From: Streptomyces novaecaesareae
Lineage (GTDB): Bacteria; Actinomycetota; Actinomycetes; Streptomycetales; Streptomycetaceae
Direction of reading: 5' to 3'
Assembly (NCBI RefSeq): GCF_000716875.1
Contig: NZ_JNWQ01000018.1
Span: 24,305-88,304, forward strand
Length of the DNA: 64,000 nucleotides
This document shows, in pieces, positions 18,188-26,528 of this stretch; position 1 is the stretch's first letter; every line of letters begins with the position of its first letter. The notes under the pieces were generated by a model. It saw only the letters and a program-made list of their open reading frames with translations. It made no database searches and was not told the origin of the DNA. Position numbers and translations under genes: made by a program.

Positions 18188-19429
18188 ATGCGAATCGGCC
18201 GCCTGACGCTGGCCGCCGCCGCCCTGCTGCTGATGGCCACCGCCAGCGTCCCGGCCGGGACGCCGTTCAGCCAGACCGACCGGCACTCCCTCTCCTCGGA
18301 CGCCTTCGAGCCCCGCGGCGCCGCCCCCCGCCCGCCGGTGCAGCGGCCCAGGCACGAGCCGCCGTTCGGCGCCTTCGTCGGCTCCTGGGACGACTACATC
18401 CCGCAGATCGGCCGGTACGCGCAATGGCTGGGCGGCGCGAACATGCAGGTCGGCCACACCTACCTGGCGGGCAACGGCTGGGCCGACATCGAGGGCGAGC
18501 CGGTGGTCCTCGGCATGTGGTCGCAGTGGCGGCTGGACGACCCGTCCCGGCTGCTCGTGCTCGGCGTGCCGATGCTGGTGCCCAACGAGGCGGACGTGCC
18601 CGACGGCGAGGTGGCCAGGCTGCTCGCCCAGGGCGCGCGCGGGGACTTCGACAGACACTTCCTCAAGCTCGCGCGGCGGCTGGTCGCGCTGGGCGGCGCG
18701 GACACCGTGCTGACCCTCGGCTGGGAGATGAACGGCACCACCTACACCCACCGCTGCAAGCCCGACCCCTCAGCCTGGAAGTCGTACTGGCGGCGGATCG
18801 TCGGCGTGATGCGCTCGGTGCCCGGGCAGCGGTTCCGCTTCGACTTCGCCCCCAGCCGGGGCCTGGACGCGATCCCGTGGACCAGGTGCTACCCCGGCGA
18901 CGACGTGGTCGACATCATCGGCATGGACAGCTACGACCAGCCCGCCGGGGGCACCTTCGACGACTACGTCCGCGAGCCGTACGGCCTTCAGGACCAGGTC
19001 GAGTTCGCCGCCCGGCGCGGCAAGCCCGTCTCGTACCCGGAGTGGGGGCTGTTCCGCAACGGCGACAACCCCGAGTACGTGCAGCGGATGGTCGAGTGGA
19101 TGCGCACCCATGACACCGCCTACCAGACCGTGACCGACTACTGCCCGCACGGCTTCTTCCAGTGCTCCGGCAATCCGCGCTCGACGGCGCGGTTCAAGCA
19201 GCTGATGTCCGGCTCGAAGGGCGCGCCGGTGGTGGTGCCGACCGCGCCCCCGGTCCCCACCGTCCCGGCACTGCCCTCCGTGCCCGCCACGCCGAGCATC
19301 CCCGCCCTGCCGACCTCGACGCCGACCCCGACGCCGACCCCGACGCCGACTCCGACTCCGACGACACCGAGGCCGACGCCGAGCCCGGCCGCGAGCCCCT
19401 CGGCGGCCCCGACGCCGACCCGGCGCTGA
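18188..19429 (+). CDS. Secreted glycoside hydrolase, GH26 (beta-mannanase)-like
   Basis: A 413-residue secreted protein. Residues 1-24 are a signal peptide. The catalytic domain (about 55-350) is a GH26-like barrel: GAFVGSWDDYIPQIG at the start, LTLGWEMNGTTYTH with the presumed acid/base Glu, IIGMDSYDQP, and PVSYPEWGLF with the presumed nucleophile Glu. The C-terminal 60 residues are Pro/Thr-rich with a run of TP repeats, a typical wall-spanning linker. It faces an exopolysaccharide operon tail to tail, four bases from the GNAT gene, so it may trim, release or remodel that polymer. Classical mannan hydrolysis is the alternative. The ATG has GGAGGAGAG immediately upstream. Confidence 0.85.
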   Translation: MRIGRLTLAAAALLLMATASVPAGTPFSQTDRHSLSSDAFEPRGAAPRPPVQRPRHEPPFGAFVGSWDDYIPQIGRYAQWLGGANMQVGHTYLAGNGWADIEGEPVVLGMWSQWRLDDPSRLLVLGVPMLVPNEADVPDGEVARLLAQGARGDFDRHFLKLARRLVALGGADTVLTLGWEMNGTTYTHRCKPDPSAWKSYWRRIVGVMRSVPGQRFRFDFAPSRGLDAIPWTRCYPGDDVVDIIGMDSYDQPAGGTFDDYVREPYGLQDQVEFAARRGKPVSYPEWGLFRNGDNPEYVQRMVEWMRTHDTAYQTVTDYCPHGFFQCSGNPRSTARFKQLMSGSKGAPVVVPTAPPVPTVPALPSVPATPSIPALPTSTPTPTPTPTPTPTPTTPRPTPSPAASPSAAPTPTRR

Positions 19430-19433
19430 GCGG

Positions 19434-20594
19434 TCAGCTGCGGCGGCGGGCCAGCAGCGCCTCCTTGAGCCGGGGGAAGCGGGTGCGCAGCTGGAGCGCC
19501 GCCTCCTGCCGGGCCCGCACCGCCCCGGCCCGGACGGCCGCCACCGGCGCCGCCCCCGCGGGGCCGAGCAGCAGCCGCTGGTTGGGCAGCGCGTCCGGCC
19601 GCCAGCGCTGCTTGTACGGCTCCCGGCCGCGCAGCAGGCCGAGCACCGGGATGCCCGCGCCGACCGTCTCGTCCAGCGCCGCGGTGAACAGCAGCCCGGC
19701 GATGTCCAGCCGCTCGCGCAGCACCGGGTGCGCGCCGTACAGGTACAGCCCGCCGAAGGACGGGCAGAGCAGCAGCAGGTTCACCGCGACCAGCTGGCCG
19801 TCCAGGTGGAACTGGTGGACGACGGCCTTGCCGGTGGCGACCAGGCCGGTGGTGGACTCGATCAGGTGCCGGGCGAAGCGCTCGGTGCGGTGCTCCGGGG
19901 TGACACCGCGCTGCTGCCACTGCAGGAAGTGCAGCCGCAGCAGCCCTTCCAGCGCCTCCGGCACCTCCGCCGGCGGCGTCGAGCGGACCTGCACCCCGGC
20001 TTCGGCGATCTTGCGCAGCTTCACCCGGCTGCGCTGGGCGGTCTTGCCGGGCAGCCGCTTGAGCAGCCGCTCCATCGGGACGGCGGGCAGGTACTGGCAG
20101 AGCGAGTCCTGGAAGCGGCGGCGACTGCCCCGCCAGTGCTCGTACACCCGCTGCACCGCGGCCTCGGGGTGCACCTCGCGCAGCTCCAGCGAGTGCCAGG
20201 GGCGGGTCAGCGGGAGGGCGGCGGCGAATTCGGCGGCGGCCCGGTCGGCGCACTCGTCGTCGAGCAGGACGTCGGTGTAGTCGACCAGCCCGGAGCCGAG
20301 GCCGGTCAGGCCGCCGAGCGGGCCGCCGCGGCGCATGAAGGCGCCGGCGCCGACCAGCCGGCCGTCCCGGCGGACCAGCACCACGAGCAGGGCGCCCGGG
20401 CGGCCGTACTGGCGCCACCAGGAGCGCTGCCAGTCGGCGGCCTGGAAGAAGGTGGCCATCCGGCAGCGGGCCGCCAGGTCGTCCCACTCCTCGGCGACGG
20501 TGTCCAGGGCGTCGTCCTCGCGGCGCAGCTCGGTGGTCCAGGACGGCGCCGCGGCCTGGGCCGGCAGGTCGGCGCCGCAGGTCTCGGTACTCAT
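19434..20594 (-). CDS. FemAB/BioF2-type GNAT acyltransferase of the polysaccharide cluster
   Basis: A 386-residue protein of the GNAT-like family usually annotated as BioF2-like or FemAB-type, common in exopolysaccharide loci. It has WDDLAARCRMATFFQAADWQRSWW near the N-terminus and LVATGKAVVHQFHLDGQLVAVNLLLL followed by LYLYGAHPVLRERLDIAGLLF in the second acetyltransferase fold. In such loci these proteins are thought to transfer an acyl or aminoacyl group to a sugar intermediate. It is the last gene of the operon; the start overlaps the previous stop (ATGA). The acyl donor and acceptor are unknown. Confidence 0.82.
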   Translation of the reverse strand: MSTETCGADLPAQAAAPSWTTELRREDDALDTVAEEWDDLAARCRMATFFQAADWQRSWWRQYGRPGALLVVLVRRDGRLVGAGAFMRRGGPLGGLTGLGSGLVDYTDVLLDDECADRAAAEFAAALPLTRPWHSLELREVHPEAAVQRVYEHWRGSRRRFQDSLCQYLPAVPMERLLKRLPGKTAQRSRVKLRKIAEAGVQVRSTPPAEVPEALEGLLRLHFLQWQQRGVTPEHRTERFARHLIESTTGLVATGKAVVHQFHLDGQLVAVNLLLLCPSFGGLYLYGAHPVLRERLDIAGLLFTAALDETVGAGIPVLGLLRGREPYKQRWRPDALPNQRLLLGPAGAAPVAAVRAGAVRARQEAALQLRTRFPRLKEALLARRRS

Positions 20595-21382
20595 CGTCCG
20601 CTCCCGGCCGCGGCCTTCGCGCCGGCCTTCGCTCCGGTCTTCGGGTCGCTCTTGGCGCCGGCCTTCGGGGCGGCCTTCGCGCCTTCCTCGGCCTCGGCCG
20701 GCTGCTCCTCGCTGCGCGGGCGCGGCGTCACGGGGGCCTCGGCCGGCTCGGGGGCGGCTGTCGACTCGGGGGCCGCGGCGCCGTCCGGGCTCCCGGTGCC
20801 TTCGGCGACCTCCGGCGCCCCGGCCCCGCCCCGGCGGCGGGTCGTCATCACCAGCGCGCCGAGCAGCAACCCGGCCGCGCCGCCGACCGCGACGTCCAGC
20901 TTCCCGGAGGGCGTGGTCGGCTTGTCCGGCGCGGCGGCCGGGGCCAGCGTCACCAACCGGACGTTGGTGTCCTTGCTGCTGGTGTTGGCGAAGGCGACGA
21001 GCGAGTCCGCCACCGCGTCGGCCGTCCGGGCGGCCTCCTGGGCGCGCGGCCCGGTGCCGGTGATCTCGATCATCGGCGCGTCCGGGGAGGTCGTCCCGTG
21101 CACCAGGGACTCCAGCTCGGTCCGGGTGTGGCCGGTCTCGCCGGCCGCCACCGCGAGCACCTGCGGCTGGCCCGCCAGCCGCCCGTACGCCTGGGCGAAG
21201 TTGGTCGCGGTCGCGGCCTCGCCCGGGTTCTGCGGGACCACCAGGACGTAGGCGCTGGCGGAGTACGAGGGGTGCGAGACGACGGCGTACCCGGCGCCGG
21301 CCGCGGCGCCCAGCGGCACCGCGAGCGCCACCGGCCACCAACGGCGGGCCAGGCGGCGGGCGGTTCGACGCGGTGTGGTCAT
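20591..21382 (-). CDS. Wzz-like polysaccharide chain-length protein
   Basis: A 263-residue protein with an N-terminal helix (WWPVALAVPLGAAAGAGYAVV), an extracytoplasmic domain and a second helix (LDVAVGGAAGLLLGALVM, about residues 170-190), then a long low-complexity Ala/Lys/Pro/Glu tail. The segment SYSASAYVLVVPQNPGEAATA and a proline-containing start to the second helix are typical of Wzz/polysaccharide co-polymerase proteins that set chain length. There is no fused tyrosine-kinase domain. The repeated AGAK-like units of the tail suggest disorder. It overlaps the GNAT gene downstream by four bases. Confidence 0.82.
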   Translation of the reverse strand: MTTPRRTARRLARRWWPVALAVPLGAAAGAGYAVVSHPSYSASAYVLVVPQNPGEAATATNFAQAYGRLAGQPQVLAVAAGETGHTRTELESLVHGTTSPDAPMIEITGTGPRAQEAARTADAVADSLVAFANTSSKDTNVRLVTLAPAAAPDKPTTPSGKLDVAVGGAAGLLLGALVMTTRRRGGAGAPEVAEGTGSPDGAAAPESTAAPEPAEAPVTPRPRSEEQPAEAEEGAKAAPKAGAKSDPKTGAKAGAKAAAGSGR

Positions 21383-21431
21383 GGGTGTGGCTCCTTGGGG
21401 ATGGGACGGCGGTTCCGGCGGTGGCGGGCGG

Positions 21432-22547
21432 TCAGGCGCGGGCCAGCCGGTCGTAGAGGGCGCCCAGGTCGGCGGCGACCCGGGCGATGTCGTAGTGGCC
21501 GACGGCCGGGGGGTGCGGCAGCGGGTCGGCGATGTGCTCGCTCAGGTGCCGCAGGTCGCGCAGCGCGGCGGCGTAGGCGCCGGGCTCGGAGGGGATGCGG
21601 CGGGCCTGCGGGGCTGCGCTGGGCGGCAGTTCGTCGAGCGCCGGGCAGGCGCTGTGCCGCACCGGCAGCCCGGCCGCGAGGCCCTCCAGGACGCCGAGGC
21701 CGAAGGTCTCCGCGGTGGAGGGCGCAGCCAGCATGTCCAGGGCGGTCAGCAGCTCGGGCACGTCGTCGCGTTCGCCGGTGAGCAGCAGCCGCTCCCGGAC
21801 GCCGAGTTCGTCGGCCCGGCGCTGCAGCGCGGCGCGCTCCGGGCCCTCGCCGACCAGCACCAGCCGGGTCGCCGGGTCGAGCTCGGCGAGCGCCTCCACC
21901 AGCACCTCGAAGCGCTTGCCGGGGACCAGCCGGCCCACCCCGCCGACCACCCAGCTCCCCTGCGGCAGGCCGAGTTCGGCCCGCAGCCGGCGGCGCGCGG
22001 CGGCCCGCTCGACGGGCGGGAGGCGGTAGCGGCCGGTGTCGATGCCGTTGGGGATCAGCTCGATCCGGGCCGGCGGGACGCCCCAGGCGCGCAGGGTCTG
22101 GGCGACCTGGCGGGAGACCGCGACGGTGGTGCTGCCGAGCCGCTCGGCCGCCAGGTAGAGGCCCTTGACGCCCCGGGTGACCGGGCGGCCCTCGATCACC
22201 CCGGCGTGCAGCGAGTGCTCGGTGGAGACCACCGCACGCACCCCGGCCAGCCGCGCGGCCAGCCGGCCGTACAGCTGCGCCCGGTAGAGGTGGGTGTGCA
22301 CCAGGTCGTAGCGGCCGGCCCGGACCAGCCGGACCAGCCGGGGCAGCGCGCCGAGGTCCCGGTTGCCGCGCATGCCGAGGTGGTGGACGGTCACGCCGTC
22401 GGCGCGCAGGGCCGCGGCGACCGTGCCGGGGTTGGTCAGGGCGAGCACCTCGCACTGCTGGTGCGCCGGCAAGTGCCGCAGCAGCAGCTGGAGTTGGCGC
22501 TCCGCGCCGCCGGAGGCGAGCCCGGTGACGATGTGCAGCACCTTCAT
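21432..22547 (-). CDS. GT4-type glycosyltransferase
   Basis: A 371-residue GT-B glycosyltransferase. The N-terminus MKVLHIVTGLASGGAERQLQLL is the usual GT4 glycine loop, and the C-terminal domain has GRLVPGKRFEVLVEAL, VLVGEGPERAALQ and the donor-site STAETFGLGVLEGLAAGLPV, with Glu-x7-Glu. It should transfer a sugar from a nucleotide donor to the growing lipid-linked repeat unit. Its ATG overlaps the deacetylase stop (ATGA) and 49 bases separate it from the Wzz-like gene. Donor and acceptor cannot be read from the sequence. Confidence 0.9.
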   Translation of the reverse strand: MKVLHIVTGLASGGAERQLQLLLRHLPAHQQCEVLALTNPGTVAAALRADGVTVHHLGMRGNRDLGALPRLVRLVRAGRYDLVHTHLYRAQLYGRLAARLAGVRAVVSTEHSLHAGVIEGRPVTRGVKGLYLAAERLGSTTVAVSRQVAQTLRAWGVPPARIELIPNGIDTGRYRLPPVERAAARRRLRAELGLPQGSWVVGGVGRLVPGKRFEVLVEALAELDPATRLVLVGEGPERAALQRRADELGVRERLLLTGERDDVPELLTALDMLAAPSTAETFGLGVLEGLAAGLPVRHSACPALDELPPSAAPQARRIPSEPGAYAAALRDLRHLSEHIADPLPHPPAVGHYDIARVAADLGALYDRLARA

Positions 22548-23416
22548 GGCCGGCGCTCCGTCCCCGCCCGCTCGCCTTCACGGCGCGCGCGGCGTAGCTC
22601 GGTGACGGCGTCGCGCAGCCGGAGCCGGCCCTTCTTGGCACGCAGCCGCCAGGCGCCGTCGCGGTCGCCGACGTAGCAGCGGGGCAGGGCGAAGCGGCCG
22701 GTGAGCGGGGAGTGCGCGATGGCACAGGCGTAGTCGTAGCCGGCGTCACGGACGGCCTGGGCGGCGGGCAGGTCGACGGCGCCGTACGGGTAGCAGAAGC
22801 CGGTGACCGGGCCGCCGACGACCTCCTCCAGTAGGCGCCGGCTCTCCCGGGCCTGCACCGCCAGGTCCTCGGCCGGCAGGCCGGGCAGCGCCTGGTGGCC
22901 GAGGCCGTGCGAGCCGATCTCCCAGCCGGCGGCGGCGAGTTCGGTGACCTCATGGACGGTGAGCAGCTTCTTGCGCGGGCCCTCGACGTCCCAGTCGTTG
23001 TCCCGCCCGAGCAGGTCGGGGACCACGTACGCGGTGGCGGTGAAGCCGTACGCCTGGAGGATCGGCACGGCGTACCGGGCGAAATCGGCGTAGCCGTCGT
23101 CGAAGGTGAGGCCGACCAGCCGGTCGTCCCGGCCGAGGGCGTGGGCCCGCATCAGCTCGCGGACCGCGACGCCGCGCCGGCCGGTCCGGTGCAGCCAGGC
23201 GATCTGCTCGGCGAACCGCTCGGGGCTGACGGTCAGTTGGTACGGGTCCTCCTTCTCGACCGCCACCGAGTGGTACATCAGGATCCACGGCGAGCCGGAG
23301 CCCGGGTTCGGTGGTTCGCCGACCGGGTGACGGCTCCTGGGCAGTCGTGCCCGGTGCGGCGGGACACTGCCGACGCCCTTCCGGGCCGAACGGACGGTTC
23401 CCCGTTCATTGTCCAT
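22544..23416 (-). CDS. Polysaccharide deacetylase (NodB/CE4)
   Basis: A 290-residue protein with a CE4 catalytic domain. Motif 1 is GLTFDDGYADF (the DD pair), motif 2 is GSHGLGHQALP (H-x3-H, metal ligands) and motif 3 is FCYPYGAVD. It would remove N-acetyl groups from hexosamines in the polymer or its repeat unit. No clear signal peptide follows the ATG at 23416; a basic N-terminus of about 45 residues precedes the domain, so it may act in the cytoplasm or use a non-classical route. The start overlaps the flippase 3' end by 11 bases and its stop overlaps the glycosyltransferase start. Confidence 0.88.
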   Translation of the reverse strand: MDNERGTVRSARKGVGSVPPHRARLPRSRHPVGEPPNPGSGSPWILMYHSVAVEKEDPYQLTVSPERFAEQIAWLHRTGRRGVAVRELMRAHALGRDDRLVGLTFDDGYADFARYAVPILQAYGFTATAYVVPDLLGRDNDWDVEGPRKKLLTVHEVTELAAAGWEIGSHGLGHQALPGLPAEDLAVQARESRRLLEEVVGGPVTGFCYPYGAVDLPAAQAVRDAGYDYACAIAHSPLTGRFALPRCYVGDRDGAWRLRAKKGRLRLRDAVTELRRARREGERAGTERRP

Positions 23417-25181
23417 CGGGACGCTTCCCTTCTTCGCCGATGGTTGGCTCGGCGGCGGTTGGCTCGGCGGCGGTTGGCGGGGTCCGGGCCGGCCCAACGG
23501 CCCGGGCGACGGCGAGGACCGGACCGCGCACCTCGCGGGCACCGAGACCGGTGCCGAGGGCGGCGAAGGCCAGCGCCACGGTGAGGCCCCCGAGGAGGGT
23601 CGAGAGCAGCGGGTCGACGGCCAGTCCGGCGGCGGCGGTGCCGAGCAGGCTGGCCCCGGCGGCGGCGGCCACCAGCCGGCCGTGGCCGCCGAGCACCCGG
23701 CGCAGCCGCAGCGGGATGCCGCGCAGCACCAGGCCGCGCAGCAGCAGCGCGGCGGTGGTGGTGATGCCGGCGGCGTTTCCGGCCGCGAGCCCCAGGGCGC
23801 CGAAACGGGACGTGGCGAGCAGGCCGGTGGCGACGGTGACGCCGAGGCCGAGCACCATGGCGGCGGCCGGGTACCAGTCCAGCAGTCGGCGGCCGCCGTC
23901 CTCGGTGGCCGGGTCGTCGGCCCGGCGGACCACCGGACGCAGCGAGAAGTACGGGCGGATCATCACGCCGATCAGCGCCTGGGCCGGCAGGCCGAAGCTG
24001 TACACCCGGATGACGTCGGCGGTGGCGGCGGTGTCGTGGGGGCCGAAGGCACCGCGCTCGAACAGCAGCGAGACCACGGAGGGGGCGCACGCCATCAGGA
24101 AGGCGGTGCCGAGCAGGACGACGGCCGCCGCCTGGCCGAGGTCCTTCTCCACCCGGTCGCGGGCGGCGGTGAGGTCCCCGGCGGCGAGCGCCCGGGCGAC
24201 CAGCGGGAAGGTGACGGTGCAGATCAGGATGCCTGCCGTCATGGCGAGTTGGGAGACCTTGGCGGCGTAGTTGAGGTGCGAGATGGTGCCGGGCGGCAGC
24301 GCCGAGCCGAGGTAGCGCTCGACGAAGACCTGCGACTGGCGGGTCAGGGTGAAGGCGCCCACCGGCAGCAGGGCCAGCGGCATCAGCACCAGCGCCGGCC
24401 GGGGACGGCGGCCGCGGCCGCGGCCGGTGCCGGACGGGCCCCGGCGCAGCCCGCGCAGGAACGGGCCGACCAGCAGTCCGGCCATCAGCAGGCTGCCCGC
24501 CGCGACGCCGAGGGCGGCGGAGCTCACGCCGAGGGCGGAGTGGAAGCCGAGCAGGACGGCGAGGATGCCGAGGTTGTAGACGACGTAGATGCCGGCCGGG
24601 GCGGTGAAGCGGTGGTGGGCGCGCAGCGCGGCGGCCAGGTAGCCGACGACGCCGAAGGGCAGCACGGTGATCGCGGTGATCCGGGTGCAGGTGACGGCCA
24701 GGCCCGGGTCGGGCAGGCCGGGGGCGAGCAGCTCGACCAGTTGCGGGGCGCCGAGGGCGGCGGCCAGGGAGAGGCCGCTGAGCGCGATCAGCAGCCAGGG
24801 CAGGGTGGCGCGGACCAGCTGGCGGACCGGGTCCGGCGCGTCCGGGTCCTCCTCGCGCAGCACCAGGGCGAGGGCGAAGGCGGGCACCATGAGGAAGGAC
24901 ATGGCGTCCTCGATCAGCAGCGGTGCGGCCGTCTCGGGGACGGTCCAGGCGACCAGGAAGGCGTCGGTGCCCTGGTTGGCGCCGAAGTAGCGGGCCAGCA
25001 GGAGGTCGCGCAGCAGGCCGAGGCCGGAGCCGGCGGCGCTGAGCACGGCGGTGACGCCGAAGGCCTTGGCGAGGAAGCCGCCGCGGGGCGGCGGGCCGGC
25101 TCCGGGGGCCCACCGCCCGCCGGGGGCGCTGCGCGGGGCCGGGAGGGCGGGGGTCAGGGCGGCCGGCTGGTCGGTGGTCAC
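23406..25181 (-). CDS. MurJ/MviN-like lipid-linked oligosaccharide flippase
   Basis: A 591-residue protein with about 13-14 membrane helices. MOP/MurJ-type hallmarks include LLLARYFGANQGTDAFLVAWTVPET, TLTRQSQVFVERYLGSALPPGTISHLNYA and RVYSFGLPAQALIGVMIRPYFSL. In a polysaccharide operon it should export the undecaprenyl-linked repeat unit, playing the role of Wzx, although it resembles MurJ more than Wzx. GTG at 25181 is chosen because it overlaps the upstream stop as GTGA. The C-terminus ends in a repeated TAAEPTAAEPT tail. Confidence 0.88.
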   Translation of the reverse strand: MTTDQPAALTPALPAPRSAPGGRWAPGAGPPPRGGFLAKAFGVTAVLSAAGSGLGLLRDLLLARYFGANQGTDAFLVAWTVPETAAPLLIEDAMSFLMVPAFALALVLREEDPDAPDPVRQLVRATLPWLLIALSGLSLAAALGAPQLVELLAPGLPDPGLAVTCTRITAITVLPFGVVGYLAAALRAHHRFTAPAGIYVVYNLGILAVLLGFHSALGVSSAALGVAAGSLLMAGLLVGPFLRGLRRGPSGTGRGRGRRPRPALVLMPLALLPVGAFTLTRQSQVFVERYLGSALPPGTISHLNYAAKVSQLAMTAGILICTVTFPLVARALAAGDLTAARDRVEKDLGQAAAVVLLGTAFLMACAPSVVSLLFERGAFGPHDTAATADVIRVYSFGLPAQALIGVMIRPYFSLRPVVRRADDPATEDGGRRLLDWYPAAAMVLGLGVTVATGLLATSRFGALGLAAGNAAGITTTAALLLRGLVLRGIPLRLRRVLGGHGRLVAAAAGASLLGTAAAGLAVDPLLSTLLGGLTVALAFAALGTGLGAREVRGPVLAVARAVGPARTPPTAAEPTAAEPTIGEEGKRPDGQ

Positions 25182-26524
25182 GGTGTCATCGCCCGTTCGC
25201 CGCCGGGGCGCTCGGGGCGGCCCGCGTCCCCGGCGGCGGCGCGGGCGGCCAGGCCGAGGACGACGGAGGTCAGCACGGTGGTGGTGCCGCCGATGTCGGC
25301 GTACAGGAAGTCGACCAGCACCCAGGTGAGCAGGGCGAGCGCCGCGAGGCCGGGGCCGCGGGAGCGGCGCAGGCAGCCGATCAGGAGGGCGAGGAAGAGC
25401 GCGGCGTACGCGACGATGCCGATCAGGCCCTGCTCGCTGAGCACCAGGAAGTACATGTTGTGCGGGGAGAGCAGCGGCTCGCGCTGGAAGCCGATGGTGG
25501 CGTCGGCGGCGTCGCTGCCGGAGGACAGTCGCAGCGGGGCGTGGCTGTCGCGCAGCTGCTGGAAGGCCTTGGGGCCGGCGCCGTGCACGGGGTGGTCCTG
25601 CCAGATCCGCCCGGCGGTGGCCCACAGGTCGTAGCGGTCGGAGACGGACTGGTCGGGGGCGGCGGAGACGGAGCCGATCGAGCTGATCCGCTTGGTGACG
25701 CCGGAGCCGCCGAGGCCGAGGCCGCCGACCAGCACGACCACGGCGGCCAGGCCGAGGACGGCGCTGCGGACGGCGAGCCGGGCGTCGGCGCGCAGCAGTA
25801 GCACGGTGGCGGCGAGGCAGGTGGCGATCCAGCTGCCGCGGCTGAAGGAGACGGCGAGTGGGAAGGCGAGGAAGGCGGCGGCGGCGAACATCGCCCGCCG
25901 CAGCCGCGCGTTGCCGCCGGTGCCGCGTTCGCCGAGCGCGAGGGCGAGGGCGGCGAGCAGCCCGTAGCTGACCACCGTGGACATCGCCATGATGTCCAGC
26001 GCGCCGAAGGTGCCGACGGCGCGGATCGGCTGGCCGGTGTAGGAGGCGCCGGTGCGGGTGAGGTACTGGTTCGCGCCGACCACGCCCTGGACCAGGGCGG
26101 CGAGTACGAAGGAGCCGAGGACCAGGCGCTGGTCGGTGCGGTCGCGCAGCGAGCAGAGGACCCCGGCGGGCACCAGCACGAACACCTGGGTCAGCCGGAC
26201 GAAGCCGGTGACGCTGGTGGCCGGGTCGATCGAGCCGACGGTGGCCACGGCGGCGGCGACGACGATCCCGCCGAACAGCAGGCAGGTGGTCCGGTCGACG
26301 GCGGGCAGCCGCCCGCGCAGCAGGTTCAGCGCGGTGAGGGCGACGAGGGCCAGCGAGGCGAGGTCGGCGGCGGTGATGTGGACGGCGGCCGTGACGTCCT
26401 TCTCGCCGGTGGGCACGCAGACCAGCAGGACGGTGGCCGCGGCGAGCAGGCTGGGCCGGTCCGCGACGGCGGGCAGGGCGCGCCGTAAGGATGGGCGGGG
26501 AAGGGCCGTGAGGGGCAGGGCCAC
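25178..26524 (-). CDS. O-antigen ligase/polymerase (Wzy-type) membrane protein
   Basis: A 448-residue protein with about 10-12 membrane helices and a large extracytoplasmic loop that holds SVSDRYDLWATAGRIWQDHPVHGAGPKAF and SPHNMYFLVLSEQGLIGIVAY, the typical Wzy_C/ligase signature. It should polymerise or ligate the exported repeat unit. GTG at 26524 lies only four bases after the sugar transferase stop, and its own stop overlaps the flippase start, so the set is translationally coupled. Confidence 0.87.
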   Translation of the reverse strand: MALPLTALPRPSLRRALPAVADRPSLLAAATVLLVCVPTGEKDVTAAVHITAADLASLALVALTALNLLRGRLPAVDRTTCLLFGGIVVAAAVATVGSIDPATSVTGFVRLTQVFVLVPAGVLCSLRDRTDQRLVLGSFVLAALVQGVVGANQYLTRTGASYTGQPIRAVGTFGALDIMAMSTVVSYGLLAALALALGERGTGGNARLRRAMFAAAAFLAFPLAVSFSRGSWIATCLAATVLLLRADARLAVRSAVLGLAAVVVLVGGLGLGGSGVTKRISSIGSVSAAPDQSVSDRYDLWATAGRIWQDHPVHGAGPKAFQQLRDSHAPLRLSSGSDAADATIGFQREPLLSPHNMYFLVLSEQGLIGIVAYAALFLALLIGCLRRSRGPGLAALALLTWVLVDFLYADIGGTTTVLTSVVLGLAARAAAGDAGRPERPGGERAMTP

Positions 26525-26528
26525 GCGG

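Noticed and set aside
19320..19432. Repeat array in the GH26 gene 3' end
   Set aside because: The CCGACG-type repeats encode the Thr-Pro linker of a secreted protein; they are an ordinary coding repeat and not an independent element.
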